From contig NZ_RCNT01000002.1 in NCBI RefSeq assembly GCF_003688285.1, positions 186,001-250,000 of the forward strand: a stretch of DNA of 64,000 nucleotides, read 5' to 3'. The DNA is from Rhodophyticola porphyridii. Its GTDB lineage: Bacteria; Pseudomonadota; Alphaproteobacteria; Rhodobacterales; Rhodobacteraceae. Each line of letters starts with the position of its first letter. The first letter of the stretch is position 1. Positions 1 through 7,690 of the stretch are shown here, piece by piece. The notes beneath the pieces are model-generated. The model did not search any database, had not been told where the DNA came from, and worked only from the letters and a program-made list of their open reading frames with translations. The position numbers were made by a program, and so were the translations under genes.

Positions 1-383
1 ACGGCCCCGAACATGCGCAGGGTCGGGCGCGTCATCAGCGGCAGAACGGTCGTGATGGTATTTTCGGTGAAAAGCTGCATCCGGCCCAGGATCACCAGCA
101 GGAAACCAAGCGAATAGCCGAGGTTTTCAAGCAGAAACCTCTGCGGACTGTCCGGCAGATAGGTGCGGAAGATCGCTTCGCCCAGAACCGAAAAGCTGAT
201 CATGATCCCCGCGGCGATGCCTGACCAAATCAAAGAACGGGTCGGGCGCGCCAGTTCTTCCACACCGTCGCGGCGGATGACTTCGTAGATCAGTTTTGAG
301 GAAAGCTTCGCGGCGTCCTCGACCGAAGCCTCCTCCGCCGCCTGCTCGATACGGTTCCTGATTTTGGTGTCTTGAATGTCCAC
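1..383 (-). CDS. Formate/nitrite transporter (FNT) family channel, YfdC-like, 3' part outside window
   Basis: The 5' part of a gene that runs off the left edge; about 127 residues are visible. The start is GTG at 381-383 with a GGAGA ribosome site about 8 bases upstream. A hydrophilic, acidic N-terminal segment of about 50 residues precedes the first membrane helix (WSGIAAGIMISFSVLG). A second helix (SLGFLLVILGRMQLF) leads into the FNT-type signature TENTITTVLP. FNT proteins are pentameric inner-membrane channels for small monovalent acids such as formate and nitrite. The long charged N-terminus suggests the YfdC-like branch, whose substrate is not established. The pore residues lie outside the window, so substrate cannot be judged. 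It points the same way as the next operon but is separated from it by 192 bases. Confidence 0.75.
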   Translation of the reverse strand, partial: MDIQDTKIRNRIEQAAEEASVEDAAKLSSKLIYEVIRRDGVEELARPTRSLIWSGIAAGIMISFSVLGEAIFRTYLPDSPQRFLLENLGYSLGFLLVILGRMQLFTENTITTVLPLMTRPTLRMFGA

Positions 384-550
384 TAAGCAATCTCCGTCGA
401 TTAAACCATGATACTCCAACGCCACTCGCCGGGCGCGGTTCCGGGCAATTTCGGAACCTTTGCGTTTCTCCCGGCGTTTCGCCTGAATGTGCGAGGCGGT
501 TTTAGGGCAGGTTCTCTGGCCTGCGCCAGTCAACGATAGCGTTTGGCCGC

Positions 551-577
551 GACGGGTTTTGCCGGTTGTGACCCGTC
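551..577 (-). terminator. Possible weak stem-loop at the end of the peptide/amide operon
   Basis: Just after and touching the stop codon of the PanE-like gene, a perfect 7-base inverted repeat (GACGGGT / ACCCGTC) encloses a 13-base loop. There is no T tract after it, so it does not qualify as a standard Rho-independent terminator. It could be an mRNA 3'-end hairpin or chance. Confidence 0.3.
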
Positions 578-1553
578 AGGCGGGCAACCCGGCGGATTTC
601 GCGCGCAGCCGGATCAGGGCCAGAACCGTGTCGATCGTTGGCGTCTCGGTGCTGGTTACGCGCCCGAGCTCCTGTACCGAACCGACCAATGCGTCGATCT
701 CCATCGGGCGGCCCGCGTCGAGATCCTGCAACATGGAGGTTCTGTGCGCGCCCACCGCCGCGCCGCCGTCAATCCGGCGCTCGACATCGATGGGAAATTT
801 CACACCCAGCTTTTCTGCGATCGTCTGGGCCTCCAGCATCATCGCCCTTGCAACTGCGCGGGTGCCGGGATCGGTGCAAAGCACCTCCAGCGTCGCATGG
901 GTCAGCGCCGAAATCGGGTTGAAGGACAGGTTACCCCACAGCTTGACCCAGATCTCGTCGCGCAGGCGCGGGCGCACAGGCGCCTTGAGCCCCGCCGCCG
1001 CAAGCGCCTTGGACAGCGCCAGGGCACGCTCCGATTTCGATCCGTCAGGCTCGCCCAGGGAAAACCTGTTACCCTCCACATGCCTGATCACACCGGGTTC
1101 GGCCACCTCGGCGGCGGGATAGACCACACAGCCCAGAACCCGGTCGGGGCCGAAGCCCTCCCATTGCGCGTCGCCCGGATCGACCGAGCGCAGGCGCGTG
1201 CCCTCCAAAGGGCCGCCGATCTTGTGAAAATACCACCATGGAACGCCGTTCACGCCCGAGACGACCGTGGTCTCCGGCCCGATCAGCGGCTGCATCCGGC
1301 TGACGACGGGCGGCACCGAATGGGCCTTGAGCGTGATGATCACGTAATCCTGCGGCCCGAGTTCTTCGGGATCGTCGGAGGCGGTGATGGGCAGGGTCGT
1401 GCTCTGCCCGTCCTCGATCAGTGTCAGTCCGTTGGCCTGCATTGCGGCCAGATGCGGCCCCCGCGCCACAAGGCTGACATCGGCGCCGGCCTCCGCCAGT
1501 TTCGCCCCCATATAGCCGCCAATGGCGCCCGCGCCGAAAATGCAGATCTTCAT
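576..1553 (-). CDS. PanE/ApbA-family 2-dehydropantoate 2-reductase-like protein
   Basis: A 325-residue, full-length member of the ketopantoate reductase family. The N-terminus carries the dinucleotide-binding motif FGAGAIGGYMG at residues 6-16. The C-terminal helical domain contains WVKLWGNLSFNPISALT, with the lysine expected at the active site. Family members reduce 2-dehydropantoate to pantoate with NADPH, but many paralogues act on other 2-oxo acids. This is the last gene of the ten-gene operon. Its ATG overlaps the stop of the acyl-CoA synthetase by four bases (ATGA), so translation is probably coupled. The company of transport and amide-hydrolysing genes suggests a catabolic reductase for a 2-oxo or 2-hydroxy acid rather than the housekeeping pantothenate enzyme; that part is inference. 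Confidence 0.8.
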   Translation of the reverse strand: MKICIFGAGAIGGYMGAKLAEAGADVSLVARGPHLAAMQANGLTLIEDGQSTTLPITASDDPEELGPQDYVIITLKAHSVPPVVSRMQPLIGPETTVVSGVNGVPWWYFHKIGGPLEGTRLRSVDPGDAQWEGFGPDRVLGCVVYPAAEVAEPGVIRHVEGNRFSLGEPDGSKSERALALSKALAAAGLKAPVRPRLRDEIWVKLWGNLSFNPISALTHATLEVLCTDPGTRAVARAMMLEAQTIAEKLGVKFPIDVERRIDGGAAVGAHRTSMLQDLDAGRPMEIDALVGSVQELGRVTSTETPTIDTVLALIRLRAKSAGLPA

Positions 1554-3088
1554 GGGGTCGCTCCATCCGCGAGGCCGAGTTTTTCGGCCAGCCCGATCCG
1601 TTGCAGCTTGCCGGTCGCGCCTTTCGGGATTTCGTCGAGGATCAGGACCTTGCGCGGCACCTTGAAGCCCGCCACCCGCTCGGCCGCGAAGGCGCGGATA
1701 TCCGCTTCGGTCGCCTCGGCCCCTTCTTTCAGCACCACGGCCGCCGCGACGTCTTCGCCCAGTTTCGGATGCGGCAGGGCAAAGGTCACGACCTGCGCAA
1801 CCGCCGGATGCGCGCTGAGCACGCCATCCACCTCCAGCGGGCTGACCTTTTCGCCACCTCGGTTGATGATTTCCTTCAATCGTCCGGTCAGGGTCAGGTA
1901 TCCGTCGGCATCGAAGGTTCCCTGATCCCCGGTGCGGAACCAGCGCCGCCCCTCGGCCTCGAAGAAATTCTTGGCGTTGGCCTCCGGGTTCCCCTCGTAG
2001 CCGGGCGTGACGTTGGGACCAGAAATCACCACCTCGCCCACACCGTCGGAAAGCCTGTTTTCGGTCTCGTCAGCGATGCGGATCAGCGGCCCCGCCTCCA
2101 AACCGACCGATCCGGGCTTCTGGACGCCGGGCGGTAGCGGGTTGGAGGCCATCTGATGAGCGGCTTCGGTCATGCCGTAGCCTTCGATTACCGGGGCCGA
2201 GAAGGTCTCAGACAGGGCCTCCATCACCGGTCCCGGCAGGGAGGCGGAGGAGGAGCGCAGGAACCGCAGGGGCATGTCGGCGATGGTGTCGGCATTGCGC
2301 GGCGCGCGCGCCAGGATCGCCTGATGCATCGTCGGCACAGCCGTGTACCAGCTTGGACGCGCCTCGCGCATCCAGCCGAAGAACCGGATCGCGTCGAAGC
2401 CGGGCGCGCACCAGATCGATCCGCCCGCCGCGAGCGAGGCCGAAACCGCGGCGATCAGCCCGTGAATGTGAAAAAGCGGCATAACGTTCAGGCAGCGATC
2501 CGCGGATGTCAGGTTGAGCGAGGCCTTGATATGCAGGGCCGAGGCCGCGACATTCGAGTGCAGCAGCGGCACGATCTTGGGCCGCGAGGTCGTGCCCGAG
2601 GTGTGCAGGATCAGCGCCACGTCGCCGCCACCGGGCAGGGTGCCGTCGGTCTGGCCCGCCGATCCGTCCGCACGGAGCGTGAACAGGCCCGCGGCGCCGT
2701 CATCCCCGGCCTCCAGCCAGAGGATCGTCAGGCCCATCTTTCGCGCGGCTTCGAAGGCCGGGCCGCTGTCTCCCGCCTTCAGGACCACCGCGCGCGCCCT
2801 GAGATCTTCAAGATAGAAGGCAAACTCCTCTTCGCGATAGGCCGGGTTCAGCGGGGCGGTCACGGCGGCCTGCGCGATGGTCACGAAGGCCGCGGCCATT
2901 TCGGGGCCGTTGGGCAGGACGATGGCGACCCTGTCGCCCCGTCCGATCCCGGCGGCATGCAGCGTATCGGTGACGGTGGCCGACAGATCGCGAAGCCCGC
3001 CATAGCTGAGCCATGTGCGTCCCGGTGCGCCAAAGGCGGGCGCGTCTGCATCCTGCGACGCGAACAGGGCGGCGATCGTATTGGTCAT
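1550..3088 (-). CDS. Acyl-CoA synthetase, oxalate-CoA ligase-like (AMP-forming)
   Basis: 512 residues. The ATG at 3086-3088 is chosen because GGAG lies 7-8 bases upstream and the protein then begins like its family; an open frame continues further upstream but overlaps the neighbouring gene. ANL-superfamily motifs are present in order: HTSGTTSRPK near residue 160-170 (phosphate loop), the block GYGMTEAAHQMASNPLPP, GRLKEIINRGGEK (hinge) and the C-terminal GATGKLQR lysine motif. The 'MTEAxHQMxSNPLPP' block is what I associate with oxalyl-CoA synthetases of the AAE3/Pcs60 type. The reaction would be acid + ATP + CoA giving acyl-CoA + AMP + PPi. Its place after a GGT-like hydrolase suggests that it activates the acid released there. 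Oxalate is the best guess, but other small acids cannot be excluded. Confidence 0.75.
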   Translation of the reverse strand: MTNTIAALFASQDADAPAFGAPGRTWLSYGGLRDLSATVTDTLHAAGIGRGDRVAIVLPNGPEMAAAFVTIAQAAVTAPLNPAYREEEFAFYLEDLRARAVVLKAGDSGPAFEAARKMGLTILWLEAGDDGAAGLFTLRADGSAGQTDGTLPGGGDVALILHTSGTTSRPKIVPLLHSNVAASALHIKASLNLTSADRCLNVMPLFHIHGLIAAVSASLAAGGSIWCAPGFDAIRFFGWMREARPSWYTAVPTMHQAILARAPRNADTIADMPLRFLRSSSASLPGPVMEALSETFSAPVIEGYGMTEAAHQMASNPLPPGVQKPGSVGLEAGPLIRIADETENRLSDGVGEVVISGPNVTPGYEGNPEANAKNFFEAEGRRWFRTGDQGTFDADGYLTLTGRLKEIINRGGEKVSPLEVDGVLSAHPAVAQVVTFALPHPKLGEDVAAAVVLKEGAEATEADIRAFAAERVAGFKVPRKVLILDEIPKGATGKLQRIGLAEKLGLADGATP

Positions 3089-3179
3089 CTTGTTATCTCC
3101 GGTTCTTGCCAGTGCAGGTTCGGCTGTTTGGCGCCAGCCTGCAACCATGGCGCGCCGCGGCGGGTGCCGGCCACGTCCC

Positions 3180-3935
3180 TCAGGTATCCAGTTCTGTCGC
3201 GAAGGAGCGGCTGGCCCGCCCCTCGGCCTTGCGCGTTTCGTCCGCCGCCCTGATCGCGGCGTCGATCCCGCGGCGATCTGTGGTGCCGGAGAAGTTAACG
3301 CGGGTCGGCATCGCATCGGCGACGTAGACGAACCGTTCATGGGCCACATCGTAAAGCCGCCGCAGTTCGGCCAGCGGATCAGGATGATCGTCCGCCCGCA
3401 GGGACAGCCACGGGTAGTCCTCGGACCGGTGGATGACCAGCGCCGCCGACTGGGTGCCCCGCTTGTCCCCGCCAGCGCCGGCACCAGCCTCCATCGCGGC
3501 CATGAGCCGTTCCGCCAGCGGCAGATGCCGGTGGGCGTCATAGGCCGCGAGCGTCTCGCTGATCACCGAGGGTCCGGCCAGCATGTTGCCTGCCACCGAA
3601 ACCTCCTGACCTGCGGTATGGCCGCACCAGTCCACGCAGTCCGCGCCCGTATGGGCGGCTAAATGGCCCCGCGCGTCGATCATGTGGATCTGGCGGCTTG
3701 CCTGGCCAGCGTCACGGGCCACCAGATCCGCCACCACATCCTCCGACCTCTCGCCCGCGGCCAGCCGGTCCGCGGCTTCGATCCCCCAGATCGGGCTGAC
3801 GAACGCCTGCGTGGCGACGGCGCATTTGCCGCCGCGCAGATGCGGGACAAGCGCGCCGGTGGCGAAGAAACGGCTGGCCACGGCCACGCCGTACTCGCCG
3901 GTTTTCGCATCGCGGGCGACAATGGAGTAGGTCAT
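3180..3935 (-). CDS. DUF1028 family protein (Ntn-hydrolase-like)
   Basis: 251 residues with the typical DUF1028 opening MTYSIVARDAKTGEYGVAVAS, where Thr2 would be exposed if Met is removed. Further family features are CAVATQAFVSPIWG and a mid-protein GNMLAGPSV. DUF1028 proteins are predicted to adopt an Ntn-hydrolase-like fold, but no activity is established. It lies between the GGT-like hydrolase (25-base gap) and the acyl-CoA synthetase (91-base gap) in the same operon. That makes a role in opening or editing the same amide substrate plausible, as inference only. No signal peptide is seen, so it is cytoplasmic. Confidence 0.8.
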   Translation of the reverse strand: MTYSIVARDAKTGEYGVAVASRFFATGALVPHLRGGKCAVATQAFVSPIWGIEAADRLAAGERSEDVVADLVARDAGQASRQIHMIDARGHLAAHTGADCVDWCGHTAGQEVSVAGNMLAGPSVISETLAAYDAHRHLPLAERLMAAMEAGAGAGGDKRGTQSAALVIHRSEDYPWLSLRADDHPDPLAELRRLYDVAHERFVYVADAMPTRVNFSGTTDRRGIDAAIRAADETRKAEGRASRSFATELDT

Positions 3936-3960
3936 GGGCGTCTACTTTCTGCGTGTCTGT

Positions 3961-5754
3961 CTAGCGGCCGGCGGCATAGGCCTGCATCAGGCGCGGCGTG
4001 GCCGCAGCCTTCAGCAGCCCCTCCTTGCTTCGCGAGGCGGCGGTCAGGCGACCGACAGTCCAGGGTTCGGCCAGCTCGATATCGTGGCCTTTCCGGCCAA
4101 GGGCGTCGATCACGGCCTCACCGAAGGCGGGCTCCAGCATCAGATGGCCGGGCCGCGTGGCGCGGGGGTAGAAGGACGACTGGAAATGCCCGGTATGGAA
4201 CAGGGGGGCGTCGATGCCTTCCTGAAGGTTCAGCCCGCCATGGACCAGGCGCAGGAAATAGATCAGCTGCCACTGATCCTGCTGGTCGCCGCCGGGCGTG
4301 CCGAAGGCGAGGTCGAGCGATCCGTCCGTCCGGGCCGCCATCGAGGGAGAAAGCGTCGTGCGCGGGCGACGGCCCGGTGCAAGCGATGTCGGCAGGCCCT
4401 CGTCCAGCCAGAACATCTGGGCCCGGCTGTTGAGCGGCATGCCCAGCCCCGGCACCACGGGCGAGGATTGCAGCCAGCCGCCCGATGGCGTGGCCGAAAC
4501 CATGTTGCCCCATTGGTCGATGACGTCGATATGCACGGTATCCCCGCGCCGCTCGGTCAGGTGGGCCATGGTCGGTTCCCCGGCGCCGACGCCGGGGGTC
4601 TGGGCCGGATCCATGCCCGCGCGCGCAACCGCCGCATCGGCCCAGGCCTCGAACCCCGCGATCCTGCCCGGGCGTTGCTCAAGGGAGGCCGTGGCCCCGA
4701 TCTGGGCGCGGCGGGTGGCGGCGTAGTCTGCCGACAGGAGCGTTTCGATGGGCAGATCGGTATGCATCGGGTCGCCGTAATAGGCCTCACGATCGGCAAA
4801 GCTGAGTTTCATCGCCTCGGTCACCGCATGGACGAAGTCGGCCCCGTTCAGGTCCATCGCCGCGATATCCATACCAGAGAGTGTCTGCAGCGATTGCAGA
4901 AGCGTCGGTCCCTGGGTCCACGCGCCCGGTTTCCAGACCGTCCAGCCATGATACTCAATGCCGAGCGGATCTTCGTAGCTGGCCGACCATCCGGCCATGT
5001 CCTGCCCGTTCAGTACGCCCTTGCGCCGCCCGCCTGCGGCATCCATCACGCAAGCCTCCGACAGGTAGTCGTCGATTGCCTCTGCGATGAAGCCTTCGTA
5101 GAAAGCGCGTCGTGCGGCATCGATCTGAGCCTCGCGGCCCTTCACCGCTTCGGCTTCGGTCAGGAGCCGGTCCCAGGTATCCGCCAGATCGGGATTGGCG
5201 AACAGCGCCCCCGGCTCCGGCGCGGCCCCGCCGGGCAGCCATGTGGCATGGGAGCTTGGCCATTCCTCTTCGAAGAACGCCGCCAGCCCCGCGATGGTAT
5301 GTGCGACGCGCGGCAGCACCGGATGGCCCGCGCGCGCATAGTGGATGGCGGGTTCCAGCACCGCCCGGAGCGGCAGGCGCCCGTGGTCGCGCAGCATCAG
5401 CATCCATGCGCCGAAGGCGCCGGGCACGACGGTGGCAAGCAGACCGGAGCCCGGGATGAGCGTCAGTCCCTCGCTCTTGTAATGCGCGATGGTGGCGCCT
5501 GAGGGCGCAGTGCCCTGACCGCAGATCACCTGCGGTTGTTCCGCCCCGGCCAGACGGATCATCAGCGGCATATCCCCGAGCGGGCCGTTCAGATGCGGCT
5601 CCACCACATTCAGCACGAAGCCCATCGCGGCGGCGGCATCGAAGGCATTCCCGCCCTCTTCAAGCAGTTTCATGCCCACCGCCGACGCGATCCAGTGGGT
5701 CGAGGTCGCCACGCCAAAGGTGCCGGTGATTTCGGGTCGGGTCGTGAAAGTCAT
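3961..5754 (-). CDS. Gamma-glutamyltransferase-like Ntn hydrolase
   Basis: 597 residues, close to the usual GGT length, but no signal peptide is visible, unlike classical periplasmic GGT. The N-terminal half contains ASAVGMKLLEEGGNAFDAAAA, typical of the family. The autoprocessing site is RRGDTVHIDVIDQWGN, with Thr406 as the expected N-terminal nucleophile of the small subunit. After it comes VSATPSGGW. The usual Gly-rich EPHxxGxGGD block reads EPHLNGPLGDMP, which is atypical. Members of this superfamily include GGT, cephalosporin acylases and the oxamate amidohydrolase HpxW. Given the cytoplasmic location, the upstream peptide importer and the downstream oxalate-CoA-ligase-like gene, an amidohydrolase role looks more likely than periplasmic glutathione turnover. 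The exact substrate is unknown. Confidence 0.8.
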   Translation of the reverse strand: MTFTTRPEITGTFGVATSTHWIASAVGMKLLEEGGNAFDAAAAMGFVLNVVEPHLNGPLGDMPLMIRLAGAEQPQVICGQGTAPSGATIAHYKSEGLTLIPGSGLLATVVPGAFGAWMLMLRDHGRLPLRAVLEPAIHYARAGHPVLPRVAHTIAGLAAFFEEEWPSSHATWLPGGAAPEPGALFANPDLADTWDRLLTEAEAVKGREAQIDAARRAFYEGFIAEAIDDYLSEACVMDAAGGRRKGVLNGQDMAGWSASYEDPLGIEYHGWTVWKPGAWTQGPTLLQSLQTLSGMDIAAMDLNGADFVHAVTEAMKLSFADREAYYGDPMHTDLPIETLLSADYAATRRAQIGATASLEQRPGRIAGFEAWADAAVARAGMDPAQTPGVGAGEPTMAHLTERRGDTVHIDVIDQWGNMVSATPSGGWLQSSPVVPGLGMPLNSRAQMFWLDEGLPTSLAPGRRPRTTLSPSMAARTDGSLDLAFGTPGGDQQDQWQLIYFLRLVHGGLNLQEGIDAPLFHTGHFQSSFYPRATRPGHLMLEPAFGEAVIDALGRKGHDIELAEPWTVGRLTAASRSKEGLLKAAATPRLMQAYAAGR

Positions 5755-5784
5755 CTTGAGCGTCCGATTGTTATTGTCGTTGGT

Positions 5785-6666
5785 CTAGTGATCGCGCGGG
5801 TCTAGCGCATCCCGAAGCCCGTCGCCAAAGAGATTGAAGCCCAGAACGACCAGAAAGATACCCGCGCCGGGGTAAAGCGCCATCCACGGCGCCTGTTCTA
5901 GGAAGTTCTTCGCCACATTCAGCATCGAGCCCCAGGACGGTGCGGGAGGCTGCTGCCCCAGGCCGAGAAACGACAGCGATGCCTCGGCGATGATCGCGGT
6001 GGCGATGGTCAGCGTGGCCTGCACGAGGATCGGCGGGAAGATGTTGGGCACGATGTAGCGGGCCACCAGCGCGAAAGGCTTCAACCCGACGGCCCGCGCG
6101 CTTTCAACGTAGTCTTCGGTCATCACCATCATGGTCTGGCCCCGTGCCAGACGTATGAAGATCGGCATCGCGGAAAGCCCGATGGCGATCATCGCGTTTG
6201 TCAGGGAGGGGCCCAGAAACGCCGCCAGGGCGATGGCGAGGATCAGAAACGGTGCGGCCAGAAGCGCCTCGGTCACGCGGCTGATGACGGCATCCGTCCA
6301 GCCGCCGAAGTAGCCCGCCATCACCCCGAGCGGCACGCCGAGACAGACCGCGATCGCGACGGAGATCACACCGGCCAGCAGCGAAGCCCGCGCGCCCCAG
6401 ACCATGCGGGACAGTACGTCGCGGCCGATCTCGTCGGTGCCGAACGGATGGGCGGCGGAGGGCGCCTGGCGGACCGCCATCCAGTCCGTCGCGACCGGAT
6501 CGACGATCGGCAGGATCGGGGCCAGAAGGGCCACGGCGACGAAGAACACCACGATCGCCCCGCCCAGAAGCGCCGCCGGGCTGGCCCGCATCTTGCGCAG
6601 GAAACGGCTCTGCTTTCTTGGCAGCGTTGCGGGTGAGGTTTTTGCGGGTTCGGTGGCGGCGGTCAT
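5785..6666 (-). CDS. Oligopeptide/dipeptide ABC transporter permease, DppC/OppC type
   Basis: 293 residues from the ATG at 6664-6666, which overlaps the stop of the DppB-type gene by four bases (ATGA). The N-terminal cytoplasmic arm ends in the Opp/Dpp motif HPFGTDEIGRDVLSRMVWG (residues about 75-93). The BPD permease EAA loop reads ESARAVGLKPFALVARYIVP. Membrane helices are evident, the first near residues 33-52. It pairs with the DppB-type permease to form the inner-membrane channel of the importer. The longer open frame upstream is simply the unused part of the frame inside the neighbouring gene. Confidence 0.9.
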   Translation of the reverse strand: MTAATEPAKTSPATLPRKQSRFLRKMRASPAALLGGAIVVFFVAVALLAPILPIVDPVATDWMAVRQAPSAAHPFGTDEIGRDVLSRMVWGARASLLAGVISVAIAVCLGVPLGVMAGYFGGWTDAVISRVTEALLAAPFLILAIALAAFLGPSLTNAMIAIGLSAMPIFIRLARGQTMMVMTEDYVESARAVGLKPFALVARYIVPNIFPPILVQATLTIATAIIAEASLSFLGLGQQPPAPSWGSMLNVAKNFLEQAPWMALYPGAGIFLVVLGFNLFGDGLRDALDPRDH

Positions 6667-7607
6667 TTGTCCCTCATGCGCGGGTTCAGGACGCGGTAGG
6701 CCACGTCTGCCAGAATGTTCATGAAGATGAAGGCGACACCGGTGCACAGCACGATCCCCTGCACGACCGCATAATCGCGGTTGAACACGGCATCGACCAC
6801 CAGCTTGCCAAAGCCGGGTATGGTGAAGATCTGCTCCGTCAGGACGGCGCCGGCCAGAAGTTCCCCGAAGATCAGCGTAGTGACCGTGACGATGGGCACC
6901 AGCGCATTCCTGAGCGCGTGTTTCACCAGCACCACGCGCTCGGCCAGGCCCTTGGCGCGCGCGGTGCGGATATAGTCCGACTGCAACACGCTCAGCATTG
7001 CCGATCTCGTGTGGCGCATCAGGGTGGCGGCGAGTGCGGTGCCCAGCACGAAGGCCGGCATGAGCATGGTTCGTATGGATTGAAGCGGGTCTTCGCTGAA
7101 CGGCTGGTAGCCCGAAGCTGGCAGCCACCCAAGCTTCACCGAGACCAGAAGGATCATCATGATCCCAAGCCAGAAATTCGGCACCGACAGCCCCGAGAGA
7201 GCCACCACATTGGCGACCCAGTCGATCCATGTGCCCTTCTTGTAAGCCGACAGAACGCCCGCGGGCACGCCGATCACCAGTGCGAAGACCAGCGCCATGA
7301 CCGCAAGTTGCAGAGTGACGGGAAGCTTTTCACCGATCAGTTCGAGAACCGGCTGGTTGGTTCTGAACGAGATCCCGAGATCGCCCTGCAGCGCATTGCC
7401 GACCCAGGCCAGATACTGGATCGGGATCGGGTCGTTCAGGCGGTACTTCTCGCGCAGGAACTCCAGCACTTCGGGGTCACGCTCCTCCCCGGCCAGCACC
7501 AGGATCGGGTCGCCCGGCAGCAGGTGCTGCAATGTGAAGACGAAGATCGAGATCAGGATGATCGTCGGGATCGCAATCAGGATACGGCGTCCGATGAAGG
7601 CCAGCAT
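6663..7607 (-). CDS. Oligopeptide/dipeptide ABC transporter permease, DppB/OppB type
   Basis: 314 residues. The ATG at 7605-7607 is preceded by AGGAGA 5-6 bases upstream and starts the family-typical sequence MLAFIGRRILIAIPTIILI. The characteristic 'PGDPI' segment follows helix 1 (HLLPGDPILVLAG). The long periplasmic loop contains YLAWVGNALQGDLGISF. The EAA loop is DYIRTARAKGLAERVVLVKH. It is the membrane partner of the downstream DppC-type permease and is served by the two ATPases encoded upstream in the operon. Confidence 0.9.
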   Translation of the reverse strand: MLAFIGRRILIAIPTIILISIFVFTLQHLLPGDPILVLAGEERDPEVLEFLREKYRLNDPIPIQYLAWVGNALQGDLGISFRTNQPVLELIGEKLPVTLQLAVMALVFALVIGVPAGVLSAYKKGTWIDWVANVVALSGLSVPNFWLGIMMILLVSVKLGWLPASGYQPFSEDPLQSIRTMLMPAFVLGTALAATLMRHTRSAMLSVLQSDYIRTARAKGLAERVVLVKHALRNALVPIVTVTTLIFGELLAGAVLTEQIFTIPGFGKLVVDAVFNRDYAVVQGIVLCTGVAFIFMNILADVAYRVLNPRMRDK

Positions 7608-7645
7608 GGGGCTCTCCTGCGTGAACAAGCGGCAAGGGGTGGGAT

Positions 7646-7665
7646 GCGCGGGACGGACCCCGCAC
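7646..7665 (-). other. Intercistronic stem-loop between binding-protein and permease genes
   Basis: In the 83-base gap after the binding-protein stop, the transcript can form a GC-rich hairpin (about seven pairs, GTGCGGG with CCCGCGC in the RNA). There is no T tract. Hairpins at this place in ABC operons often stabilise the upstream binding-protein message relative to the permease message; that role is inferred from position. Confidence 0.4.
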
Positions 7666-7690
7666 AACCCCTGTTTTTCCGGTCAGCCCG

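Noticed and set aside
3089-3541. N-terminal extension of the acyl-CoA synthetase
   Set aside because: The frame is open but overlaps the DUF1028 gene and reads as Arg/Pro/Trp-rich shadow; a good ribosome site precedes the inner ATG.
3934-5502. Long open frame opposite the GGT-like gene
   Set aside because: A high-GC antisense shadow: the minus strand encodes a full-length recognisable enzyme. The same applies to 543-1925, 2156-3253, 23793-25118, 34622-36421, 38763-40265 and 53428-55482.
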